A model generated the notes under the pieces. That model made no database searches. It was not told the DNA's origin and was given only the letters and a program-made list of their open reading frames with translations. A DNA stretch of 64,000 nt, taken from contig OZ244794.1 in NCBI GenBank assembly GCA_965219915.1, positions 1,426,001 through 1,490,000 on the forward strand, read 5' to 3'. Shown here piece by piece: positions 44,370-52,934 of the stretch (positions within the stretch are counted from its first letter, which is position 1; each line of letters begins with the position of its first letter). A program made the translations under genes and the position numbers. This DNA is from Bin80 sp965219915. GTDB lineage: Bacteria; Bacteroidota; Rhodothermia; Rhodothermales; Bin80.

Positions 44370-44524
44370 GGCGGCGCAAAGAACGGAAAATCTCCCAGCG
44401 TCGACTGGGCACCATAGCCGAAGTAAGTCAACCGACGGTCTCGCGCTTTGAGCGACAAGAACAAGACATTCAGCTTTCAAGCGCAATTAAAATCCTTGAT
44501 GTTCTGGGATTGGTAGAGAAATAA
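44318..44524 (+). CDS. HipB-like XRE-family antitoxin
   Basis: A 68-residue protein with an XRE helix-turn-helix at ~14-62: KEAIRRRKERKISQRRLGTIAEVSQPTVSRFERQEQDIQLSSAIKILDVLGL. This is the usual 'R...g.sQ..lA...gvs...vSr.E' pattern with Gln at the start of helix 2. It starts inside hipA (ATG 44318) in another frame and is therefore translationally coupled to it. By position it is the cognate antitoxin and autorepressor, probably binding the dyad at 43098-43117. A competing frame at 44254 has no domain and is not called. Confidence 0.88.
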   Translation: MERSVRLNWDLLVKEAIRRRKERKISQRRLGTIAEVSQPTVSRFERQEQDIQLSSAIKILDVLGLVEK

Positions 44525-45076
44525 GAGACCTAGCTTTGCAGACTGAAATCTGCCACGAACTCAGATTACCATCCCAAGACTAGCTGGCGGCAATTTAGAA
44601 CGTGGGGGATGAGGGATTGAAGCGGACAATCAGTATTTTTCGAGGAAAGGTGGACGAATGACTTAGTATTATCGGTAGTTTAGCTCTTAAAGGTAGAGCT
44701 GGAAGTATTAAACGATCTGTTCAGATGATTTGAGTAGATGGGGCGTAGCCGGGATACGGAGTGAAGATCGTTGTTGGTTCGGTATTTCAGGAATTCGGAT
44801 TATAGAATGCTCTTTAGACGCAGCAGGAATGTCAGGGTGACTTCGCGGGCTGCACTGCACAGTACGTGAATCTTGCCCGGTCCACGAATGAAGGATTGAC
44901 TAAGTCTGAATCCGTTAATATCGCCTCAACTAACTGCTCCTGTAATGCATCTGGCACGTGTAACACCTACTTGGTCTGTATGAATTTCATCAAAGAACTT
45001 GCAATCACCCGCACTGGATCAATTTTATGAGTTTCCCGTCGGTACGTAAAGAAATTGAACCTCGTTCGGCATAGTC
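44525..45076. other. Intergenic stretch, 552 nt
   Basis: No gene, RNA or clear hairpin is supported. Open frames are short and without domain character. Confidence 0.35.
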
Positions 45077-45841
45077 ATGGTAGTGCGTACCGAGGCCATC
45101 GTATTAAAATCTATGCCCTTCCGGGAAACCAGCCGGCTCGTAACGCTATATACCTTGAAGCTCGGAAAACTGACCACCGTTGCACGAGGCGCCCAATCGA
45201 GAAAGAACGAATTCGGCTCAACACTTCAGGTGCTTTCGCATGTGCAGGCCGTGATCTACACGCGTCCGACCCGGTCTATTCAGGTTCTGACGAATTGCTC
45301 ACACATCACGGTTCATCCAGGTATATCCCATGACCTGAAAAGATTGGCGATTGGACAGCGGATCTGCGAACTTGTTCTGGCACTTACGGAAGAAGGTGTA
45401 GATTCTCCCGAAATCTTCCATTTAGTTACTAGAACACTGAGCGCACTGGGTGATCCGGCTACAGATGCAGTATTGGTTCAGCTATACTTCCAGCTTCATT
45501 TGGCAGCGGCATTGGGTTTCGGACCGAGCTTTACCCGGGATGAAGTGGAGCGGGTTGATGATTCCGGTGGATATCTGATGCTTGATACCGGTTCGATTTC
45601 ACGTGAGAAGGATACCGGTTCTCGGTCGTTGGCGGCCTCAAGGAGTGTGCTCCGCGCATTTGCCATTTTGTACAAGGCTGATTTTGATGTCATACTGCGT
45701 ATGCAGCTTACAGAAAAACAGCGTCGGGGGCTTTACATACTGGTTACCCGCTTCATGCGATACCATGTGCAGGAAGCCTACCCTGAGCGTGGAGAAGAGG
45801 TTTTGAGCCAGATATTGGGACTAGCGCCGAATGTGCAGTAA
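45077..45841 (+). CDS. recO: DNA repair protein RecO
   Basis: A 254-residue RecO. The N-terminal OB fold begins VVRTEAIVLKSMPFRETSRLVTLYTLKLGKLTTVARGAQS, the diagnostic RecO opening. The helical middle includes ERLAIG-type KRLAIGQRICELVLALTEEG and VLVQLYFQLHLAAALGF. The C-terminus ends FMRYHVQEAYPER. Cysteines of the zinc-binding variant are missing, as in many RecO proteins. RecO works with RecF and RecR to load RecA on SSB-covered gaps. Length fits the family. It stands 52 nt before hyuA; the functional link to those genes is not obvious. Confidence 0.93.
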   Translation: MVVRTEAIVLKSMPFRETSRLVTLYTLKLGKLTTVARGAQSRKNEFGSTLQVLSHVQAVIYTRPTRSIQVLTNCSHITVHPGISHDLKRLAIGQRICELVLALTEEGVDSPEIFHLVTRTLSALGDPATDAVLVQLYFQLHLAAALGFGPSFTRDEVERVDDSGGYLMLDTGSISREKDTGSRSLAASRSVLRAFAILYKADFDVILRMQLTEKQRRGLYILVTRFMRYHVQEAYPERGEEVLSQILGLAPNVQ

Positions 45842-45893
45842 GGCCGTCAGGTGCACTGGTGCGTATCATGTCCCCTGCTAATGTATATGTACG

Positions 45894-47936
45894 ATGCGTG
45901 CTAATGGCCAGTGTATTGGGGTTGACGTAGGAGGGACTTTCACAGATTTTGTGGTGTTGGATGCTTCTGGGTTGACCGTACATAAGGTGCCAACGACCCC
46001 AAGTGATCAAAGCCAAGCCATACTGCAAGGCTTAGCGGCGCTTTCGGTAGATCCAGACGCGCCTGTAATGCACGGGACAACAACCGCGACCAATGCGCTA
46101 TTGCAAAGGCGAGGAGCTCGGACTGCGCTCATAACCACACACGGTTTTGCAGATGTTTTGGCGATCGGTCGACAGAATCGTCCCCAGCTGTACGAGTTTT
46201 CCCAGGCCACGCGTAATCACCTTGTGCCCCGCCAGCTTCGTGTGCAGGTTGATGAACGCATAGATAGCAAGGGTAACATTCACAGGAAGCTGGATAAGTC
46301 CTCGCTGTCTGAGGTGCTGGAGGTACTCAAGCAGGAAAATGTAGAGAGTGTAGCTGTGGTTCTGCTCTATTCCTTCTTGAATGATGTACACGAACGTCGT
46401 ATCGCGGACACACTGGCCGAGGAGTTTCCAGATGTACCTGTTTCGCTTAGCGTAGATCTCTTACCTGAGTACAGAGAGTACGAGCGCACAGCAACCACAG
46501 TCATTAATGCGTATGTACGGCCTCTCGTTATGCGCTATTTAACGCGTCTCCGGCGGGTGCTCAGTGGCAGGTCACTCAAAGTCATGCAATCCAGTGGTGG
46601 CACACTGGATGCACAACAGGCATCCACTCAGGCATCCAGGTTGGTTCTAAGTGGACCTGCGGGTGGAGTTGTTGGGGCATTTGCATTGACTCGGCAGACG
46701 CTCGGCACTTCCAGTCCCCATATAATATCATTTGATATGGGGGGCACTAGTACGGATGTAGCACTTTGTCCTGGCAGAATACCGCAGACGACCGAAGGCA
46801 CGATCTGCGATTTACCGCTTCGGCTACCATCCACACAAATCCACACGGTAGGTGCAGGTGGGGGTAGCTTGGCGTACGTTGATTCAGGAGGCGTACTGCG
46901 TGTAGGTCCCCGAAGTGCAGGTGCAGTTCCCGGCCCGGTTTGTTATGGACAGGGCGGCCAGACTCCCACTGTAACGGATGCCAATCTGGTGCTTGGTCGT
47001 TTGATACCGTCGCAATTTCTCGGTGGTGACTCGGCGCGTCCACTGGACGCTCAAGCAGCATATAGGGCGGTTGCCCATCTTGGCCAGCCCCTTAATCTAT
47101 CTCCTGAAGAGACCGCACTGGGAATTGTACGAGTTGCGAACGCGACCATGGAACGGGCGCTACGACGCGTATCCGTTGAATGTGGTTACGATCCACGATC
47201 ATATATCTTGGTTCCCTTTGGCGGGGCTGGGCCGTTGCATGCATGTGCAATTGCCGACTCATTAGGAATGAAATACATTCTTATTCCCCGTCATCCCGGT
47301 GTACTCAGTGCACTTGGTCTATTTATGGCAGATATCACTAGCGATGTATCACAAGCATTGCTGTCGAGTGCGGAAGAGCTCCTTAGTAATCATCAAAGCC
47401 TGGAAAACTCAATCAATCAGCTGAAGCCCAAAGTACTGTCGCGCATAGACTCTGACGCTGGGGAGGCCCAGTTGGACTGCAGTCTTGATTTGCGATATTC
47501 AGGACAAAGCTATGAGCTCACAGTGCCTTTGAGTTTACCGGCTGTGCCAGAAAATATTCGTATTTCGATAGAGGCTTTTCATTCGGTGCACCAAATGCGT
47601 TATGGGTACAGTGCACCAGAACTACCCGTAGAGTCAGTAGCAGTGCGACTTCGAGCCACAGTAACCCGGGAGAAAGTAATTCCTAGACCGGCGATGCCGA
47701 CTGCCTCTCCCTTAGATATAGCCCAAGCACCAAAAGCCCCCGTGTACTTTACAGCAGATGGGCAAATGTCGGTTCCTGTCCTAAAACGTGATGCACTGGT
47801 AGAAGATTGTACGTTTAGGGGCCCTGCACTGATAGTCCAATATGATTCGACAGTCCTGATGCCTCCAGGCTGGGTTGCTGAGATTGATCAATGGCAGAAC
47901 CTACATCTAAAATGTAGCACAGATCATGGCGGTTGA
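45894..47936 (+). CDS. hyuA: Hydantoinase/oxoprolinase subunit A (HyuA-like)
   Basis: A 680-residue ATP-dependent hydantoinase/5-oxoprolinase A subunit. The N-terminal actin-like ATPase motif is CIGVDVGGTFTDFVVLDASG (~7-25). HGTTTATNALLQRRGARTALITTHGFADVLAIGRQNRP follows at ~60-100. The central ATP-binding parts are MQSSGGTLDAQQA, LSGPAGGVVGAFAL and ISFDMGGTSTDVAL. Later come VGAGGGSLAYVDSGGVLRVGPRSAGAVPGPVCYGQGG and NATMERALRRVSVECGYDPR. Together with HyuB it would open hydantoin or 5-oxoproline rings, or carboxylate ketones in acetone-carboxylase-like members; substrate cannot be inferred. It overlaps hyuB by 11 nt. Confidence 0.93.
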   Translation: MRANGQCIGVDVGGTFTDFVVLDASGLTVHKVPTTPSDQSQAILQGLAALSVDPDAPVMHGTTTATNALLQRRGARTALITTHGFADVLAIGRQNRPQLYEFSQATRNHLVPRQLRVQVDERIDSKGNIHRKLDKSSLSEVLEVLKQENVESVAVVLLYSFLNDVHERRIADTLAEEFPDVPVSLSVDLLPEYREYERTATTVINAYVRPLVMRYLTRLRRVLSGRSLKVMQSSGGTLDAQQASTQASRLVLSGPAGGVVGAFALTRQTLGTSSPHIISFDMGGTSTDVALCPGRIPQTTEGTICDLPLRLPSTQIHTVGAGGGSLAYVDSGGVLRVGPRSAGAVPGPVCYGQGGQTPTVTDANLVLGRLIPSQFLGGDSARPLDAQAAYRAVAHLGQPLNLSPEETALGIVRVANATMERALRRVSVECGYDPRSYILVPFGGAGPLHACAIADSLGMKYILIPRHPGVLSALGLFMADITSDVSQALLSSAEELLSNHQSLENSINQLKPKVLSRIDSDAGEAQLDCSLDLRYSGQSYELTVPLSLPAVPENIRISIEAFHSVHQMRYGYSAPELPVESVAVRLRATVTREKVIPRPAMPTASPLDIAQAPKAPVYFTADGQMSVPVLKRDALVEDCTFRGPALIVQYDSTVLMPPGWVAEIDQWQNLHLKCSTDHGG

Positions 47937-49500
47937 TCCAATTCTTCTCGAAATCTATAGACATCGATTCATCGGCGTTGCCGAAGAAATGGGGGTCACG
48001 CTGCAGCGCACCGGATACTCTCCCAATATTAAGGAGCGTCTGGATTATTCCTGTGCGGTCTTCGATACACAGGGCAATATGGTTGCCCAGGCAGCACACA
48101 TACCCGTTCATTTGGGGGCCATGCCCGCGAGTTGTGAGGTCGCGCTCAAGACGTTCACACATTGGGAGCCGGGTGATGTGGTCATTCTGAATGATCCGTT
48201 TGATGGTGGGAATCATTTGCCCGACATCACGATGATTTCACCGGTTTTTGCCGACGACGAGCCCATTTTCTTTGTTGCCAGCCGTGCGCATCATGCAGAT
48301 GTTGGTGGCATGAGCCCGGGATCGCTCCCTTTGTCTTCCGAGCTCTTTCAGGAAGGAATTATTATTCCGCCCACCAAGCTATATGAAGCGGGCAAGTTAA
48401 ATGATGGTGTGTTGCGTATGATACTTGCTAATGTGCGCACTCCTGTCGAGCGTAGGGGAGACCTAGCGGCTCAGCAGGCCGCACATGCGGTCGGAGAGCG
48501 GCGATTACAAGGGCTCGTAGGAGAGCATGGAGAGCTCGAAGTTTGCGCGTATGCTCGTCATTTGCAAGCGTACAGTGAACGGTTAGTGCGTAGTGCAATT
48601 CAGACTTGGCCGGACGGAGTGTTTGATTTTGAGGATGTGTTGGAACTACCGGATGACCAGGAGGCCATTATCAGAGTGTCTGTTCAGATTGCAGGTAGCA
48701 ATATCGTGTTTGATTTTGAGGGCACAGATGCGACGTTGCAGGCACCGTTGAACACCGTATTGGCGGTTACAGCATCTGCATGCTATTATGTTGTGCTCTG
48801 CCTAGTTGAGGGAGATGTGCCAGCCAATGCCGGCTGCTTTGCCCCGGTCCATGTGAAAGCCCCCCAAGATACACTAGTTAATGCGTCAAGACCTGCGGCG
48901 GTCGCGGGAGGCAATGTGGAGACGTCACAGCGTATTACGGATGCGGTTCTTGGAGCTCTGGCACAGGCGTTGCCAGGGCGTGTTCCGGCCGCAGGGCAAG
49001 GGACGATGAACAATGTGACGATTGGGGGCAAACGCACCGACGGAACCTCCTATGCGTACTACGAAACTCTTGGTGGCGGTATGGGGGCTGCTCCTGATGC
49101 GGATGGTCTAAGTGGCGTGCATGTGCACATGAGCAATACACTAAACACACCGGTTGAGGCGCTGGAAATGCAGTTTCCATTCCGGATCAGTGAGTATGCG
49201 CTTATTCACGGAAGCGGGGGTTCCGGCCAATACAGCGGCGGAGAAGGGCTTGTGCGGGAATATGAGTTCCTGGAGCCCGCGACAGTAACCATGCTCAGTG
49301 CGCGTCGTCGTCACGCTCCGTGGGGTCTGTACGGCGGCGATCCCGGGCGCAAAGGCCGGAACACACTGATTGACGCAACCGGTAAAAAGACAGAATTGCC
49401 CGGTTTGTTTACACGGAGATTAAATGCAGGTGACCGGCTTCGTATTGAAACCCCGGGCGGAGGAGGTCACTCTTCTGCCAGAAACTCGCGCAGTACATAG
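47926..49500 (+). CDS. hyuB: Hydantoinase/oxoprolinase subunit B (HyuB-like)
   Basis: A 524-residue HyuB-type subunit. The family opening is DPILLEIYRHRFIGVAEEMGVTLQRTGYSPNIKERLDYSCAVFD, followed by AAHIPVHLGAMP, VVILNDPFDGGNHLPDITMISPVF and SRAHHADVGGMSPGSLPLSSELFQEGIIIPP, the metal-binding and substrate region. The C-terminus has GGGMGAAPDADGLSGVHVHMSNTLNTPVEALE and ends with the glycine-rich RIETPGGGGHS. It begins inside the end of hyuA, implying translational coupling, and its last 34 nt overlap the convergent acnA gene. Acts as the catalytic partner of HyuA. Confidence 0.93.
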   Translation: MAVDPILLEIYRHRFIGVAEEMGVTLQRTGYSPNIKERLDYSCAVFDTQGNMVAQAAHIPVHLGAMPASCEVALKTFTHWEPGDVVILNDPFDGGNHLPDITMISPVFADDEPIFFVASRAHHADVGGMSPGSLPLSSELFQEGIIIPPTKLYEAGKLNDGVLRMILANVRTPVERRGDLAAQQAAHAVGERRLQGLVGEHGELEVCAYARHLQAYSERLVRSAIQTWPDGVFDFEDVLELPDDQEAIIRVSVQIAGSNIVFDFEGTDATLQAPLNTVLAVTASACYYVVLCLVEGDVPANAGCFAPVHVKAPQDTLVNASRPAAVAGGNVETSQRITDAVLGALAQALPGRVPAAGQGTMNNVTIGGKRTDGTSYAYYETLGGGMGAAPDADGLSGVHVHMSNTLNTPVEALEMQFPFRISEYALIHGSGGSGQYSGGEGLVREYEFLEPATVTMLSARRRHAPWGLYGGDPGRKGRNTLIDATGKKTELPGLFTRRLNAGDRLRIETPGGGGHSSARNSRST

Positions 49501-52181
49501 TGCAGGATACCACCGTTACGATAGTATTCAACTTCAACTGGTGTATCCAGACGTGAGCGTGCAGCGAAGCGAATCTCTTCTCCTCCTGGGCGCACAGCCG
49601 TGACCTCAACGGTTCCTCCTGCTTTTTCCGGCGGAATCAAGCTATAGGATTCGGTGCCATCGAGGCCCAGTGTATCAGCGTTTTCGCCTTTTTGGAATTC
49701 CAGAGGCAGCACCCCCATCCCAATTAGGTTAGAGCGATGGATACGTTCGAAACTATCGACGATCACGGCTCTGACTCCCAGGAGAATGGTTCCCTTGGCA
49801 GCCCAATCCCGACTTGATCCCATACCATAGTCTTTACCGCCGAGGACGATCAAGGGTACGCCCGCCTCCTGGTAGCGCATGGACGCATCGTAGATAGACA
49901 TGACCTCATCATCGTTGATAAAGCAACGGGTGATCCCGCCTTCGGTGCCGGGTACCAGTTCGTTCTTGATGCGAATATTGCCGAACGTACCGCGCATCAT
50001 GACCTCATGGTTACCACGTCTGGATCCAAATGAGTTAAAGTTGCGCAGGGCTACACCATTGGAGCTCAGGTATACACCGGCAGGAGACTCCCTAGGGATA
50101 GCACCTGCAGGCGAGATATGATCCGTTGTTGTTGAATCTCCCAGCTTAGCCAGTACGCGGGCATTTTCAATAGGGACCATTTCTGGGGCCTCACGTGTCA
50201 AGCCGACGAAGAACGGAGGTTCTTGGATGTAAGTGGATTCATTGCTCCATTCGTACAGAGATCCACTGGGAATCTCAATAGCGTTCCATGTTTCGTTGGA
50301 GGACTCTATACCACCGTACTCCTCCAGGAACAATTCAGGAGTAATGGAGGCTTCAATCGCTGCAGAAATTTCCTCGGTGGTTGGCCAGATATCCCGCAGA
50401 TACACATCATTGCCTGCGAGGTCTTTGCCAAGCGGATCGCGGGTAAGATCAATGTCTACGGTGCCTGCCAGTGCATACGCAACTACGAGTGGGGGCGAAG
50501 CAAGATAATTTGCCTGTACCAGTGCATGAATACGACCTTCAAAGTTACGGTTACCGCTTAGCACGCCTGCGACGACCAAGTCGCCTTGTCGCACTGCATT
50601 GCCCACGACCTCCGGCAATGGGCCGGAATTACCGATGCAAGTAGTACAACCATAGCCGACCAGATCAAAACCTAGTTGTGCCAGATAAGGCATCAGGTTT
50701 GCATTGTGGAGATATTCGGTTACCACACGTGATCCTGGTGCTAAACTGGTTTTGACATAAGGTGCTGTTTTTAGTCCGCGTTCGACCGCTTTTTTTGCCA
50801 CGAGGCCAGCGCCGATCATCACGCTCGGATTGCTGGTATTCGTGCAGCTGGTGATCGCTGCAATGGCAACGTCGCCGTTGCGCAGTGGATCTGGAAAGTC
50901 GGGCATTTCGACTGCACGTCCCAAGTCAGATGCCTGGCGACCAAATCCCTGCGGTCCGGCCGGCGCAGCAAATGACTTGCGGAAGGATTGGCCCAGGCTG
51001 GGTATCGGAATGCGATCCTGTGGTCGTTTTGGTCCGGCCACGCTTGGAACCACATCACCCAAGTCCAATGTCAGAACATCCAGATATTCTGGCTCGGGTG
51101 CATCAGGAGTTAGAAAGAGTCCTTGGTCCTTTGTGAATCGTTCGACCAATTCAATCAAATCATCATCCCGCCCCGTGCGTCGCAGGTATCCGAGTGTGGC
51201 CTCATCAACCGGGAAGAATCCCATCGTAGCACCGTACTCGGGGGACATGTTACTGATTGTAGCACGATCAGGCACCGAAAGTGCTTGAGTACCTGGACCA
51301 AAAAATTCGACGAACCGTCCTACGACGCCATAGGAGCGGAGCATTTGTGTGACGGTGAGCACCATGTCGGTAGCCGTAGCCCCTTCGGGCAACTCGCCAG
51401 TAAGCCTGAATCCAATCACTTCCGGCATGAGCATATAGATTGGTTGGCCCAGCATGACGGCCTCTGCTTCAATTCCGCCGACGCCCCAGCCTACAACCCC
51501 TAGCCCATTGATCATGGTCGTATGGGAATCTGTCCCTACTAGAGAATCCGGGAATGCCACGACTTGCCCGTCTTCCATCCCGGTCCATACGCAACGGGCT
51601 ACATACTCCAGGTTTACCTGATGACAGATCCCGCTTGCGGGAGGCACAACGTAGAAATTATCGAAAGCTTGTTGCCCCCAGCGAAGAAACTCGTACCGCT
51701 CACGATTACGCCGAAATTCATGGTCGGAATTCAGCTGAAGAGCTTCTGGAATTCCGAAGTAATCTACTTGAACGCTGTGGTCGATTATAAGGTGTACAGG
51801 CACTCGCGGATTGATTGCAGAGGCATTGCCGCCTGCACGTGCCATTGCACTGCGCATTGCGGCAAGGTCTACGACCGCGGGTACACCAGTGAAGTCTTGC
51901 AACAGTACACGTGCCGGTGAGAAAGGCACTTCCGCACGTAAGGGAGCTTTGGGGTTATATCTCGCAAGTTGCTCAACATTCTCTGGAGTTACGGTAAAAC
52001 CGTCACAGCCTCGCAGAACGGCCTCTAGCATTACCCGAATGGAGTAGGGGAGTCGGTCAAGTGAGTAACCTGACACATCAAGTGCGTCGAGACGATACAT
52101 CAACGCAGGCCCTTGCGGGGTTTCGAAGGATGTTCTTGTCCCGAAATAATCTGTTTTTCTGGCTTGGACCGTTGTGCCCAT
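49467..52181 (-). CDS. acnA: Aconitate hydratase A
   Basis: A 904-residue aconitase A/IRP-type TCA-cycle enzyme. It opens with YRLDALDVSGYSLDRLPYSIRVMLEAVLRGCDG. The [4Fe-4S] ligands are Cys446 (ITSCTNTSNPSVM), Cys512 and Cys515 (YGCTTCIGNSGPL). Substrate motifs are VGTDSHTTMINGLGVVGWGVGGIEAEA, GVVGRFVEFFGPG, and in the mobile C-terminal domain GDSTTTDHISPAGAIP and YGMGSSRDWAAKG. It interconverts citrate and isocitrate in the cytoplasm. Length and motifs are normal. No other TCA gene is adjacent. The 3' end overlaps hyuB by 34 nt on the opposite strand. Confidence 0.97.
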   Translation of the reverse strand: MGTTVQARKTDYFGTRTSFETPQGPALMYRLDALDVSGYSLDRLPYSIRVMLEAVLRGCDGFTVTPENVEQLARYNPKAPLRAEVPFSPARVLLQDFTGVPAVVDLAAMRSAMARAGGNASAINPRVPVHLIIDHSVQVDYFGIPEALQLNSDHEFRRNRERYEFLRWGQQAFDNFYVVPPASGICHQVNLEYVARCVWTGMEDGQVVAFPDSLVGTDSHTTMINGLGVVGWGVGGIEAEAVMLGQPIYMLMPEVIGFRLTGELPEGATATDMVLTVTQMLRSYGVVGRFVEFFGPGTQALSVPDRATISNMSPEYGATMGFFPVDEATLGYLRRTGRDDDLIELVERFTKDQGLFLTPDAPEPEYLDVLTLDLGDVVPSVAGPKRPQDRIPIPSLGQSFRKSFAAPAGPQGFGRQASDLGRAVEMPDFPDPLRNGDVAIAAITSCTNTSNPSVMIGAGLVAKKAVERGLKTAPYVKTSLAPGSRVVTEYLHNANLMPYLAQLGFDLVGYGCTTCIGNSGPLPEVVGNAVRQGDLVVAGVLSGNRNFEGRIHALVQANYLASPPLVVAYALAGTVDIDLTRDPLGKDLAGNDVYLRDIWPTTEEISAAIEASITPELFLEEYGGIESSNETWNAIEIPSGSLYEWSNESTYIQEPPFFVGLTREAPEMVPIENARVLAKLGDSTTTDHISPAGAIPRESPAGVYLSSNGVALRNFNSFGSRRGNHEVMMRGTFGNIRIKNELVPGTEGGITRCFINDDEVMSIYDASMRYQEAGVPLIVLGGKDYGMGSSRDWAAKGTILLGVRAVIVDSFERIHRSNLIGMGVLPLEFQKGENADTLGLDGTESYSLIPPEKAGGTVEVTAVRPGGEEIRFAARSRLDTPVEVEYYRNGGILHYVLREFLAEE

Positions 52182-52609
52182 AACTTTATATTAATGGTGA
52201 TCAATTGAAAGAAAGGTGAACGATTTTCGTGGTCCATTGTTTGGCACGAGCCTTGTTACAGACTGGATTGACTACGGTGTAGGAGGTCAGTTTTGATGTC
52301 TCTTAACCCGAAAGGATTTCCCCGTTGAATTTGTAAGCAACTACTAGTTTCGTCTATATGCCGTGGTCTCTGTTGAGGTTTTCGTAATCAGAGGAGTCGG
52401 TTGGGTGCGGGTCAAGTTGTAGTGCGCCACCTGTAGCGGAGAGCCATTTATTAACTCACGCTGTACAGGCGGTCGCTTTGGTGTCGCATCTGTAGCGAGG
52501 GGAGTGCGTGAAGCTTGGGGAAGGTGCTCTATGGTCCACATATCGGACAGACATTTGCCCTGCACAAGGACCTTAAAGCATTCGGGATCGTAAACGTGCG
52601 CCAGTTCCA
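52182..52609. other. Intergenic region upstream of acnA and tRNA-Ala
   Basis: No gene is supported. It should hold the acnA promoter (minus strand) and the tRNA-Ala promoter (plus strand), but I cannot place either with confidence. Confidence 0.3.
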
Positions 52610-52682
52610 GGGGCTATAGCTCAGTTGGTAGAGCGCCTGAATCGCACTCAGGAGGTCAGCGGTTCGACTCCGCTTAGCTCCA
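52610..52682 (+). tRNA. tRNA-Ala (anticodon CGC)
   Basis: The acceptor stem GGGGCTA (52610-52616) pairs with TAGCTCC (52675-52681), including the G3-U70 wobble pair diagnostic of tRNA-Ala. The anticodon arm is CCTGA-ATCGCAC-TCAGG with CGC, and the T arm is GCGGTTCGACTCCGC. The discriminator is A52682. CCA is not encoded (ACC follows). Confidence 0.95.
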
Positions 52683-52934
52683 CCTCTCCTCCTTGTCACC
52701 CCAGATCGTATCAGTTTGTTCTCTGACCCATCTGTGCGGAAGGGGTGTTTCTTTTTGTGGTGTCCCGGGCCCGATACCGGCCTTAACATAATGGCGGGCA
52801 GGGGCCTAATGCTTCCGGAGCATATAGTATTCCGAGCAAAGGTGATCCTCGGTCCCTCTGATAATCCCCCTTAATCGCGTAGATTTACCTGCGCGTATCT
52901 TGGTTTTTGTTTCACCACAGTGGTTATCCAATAG

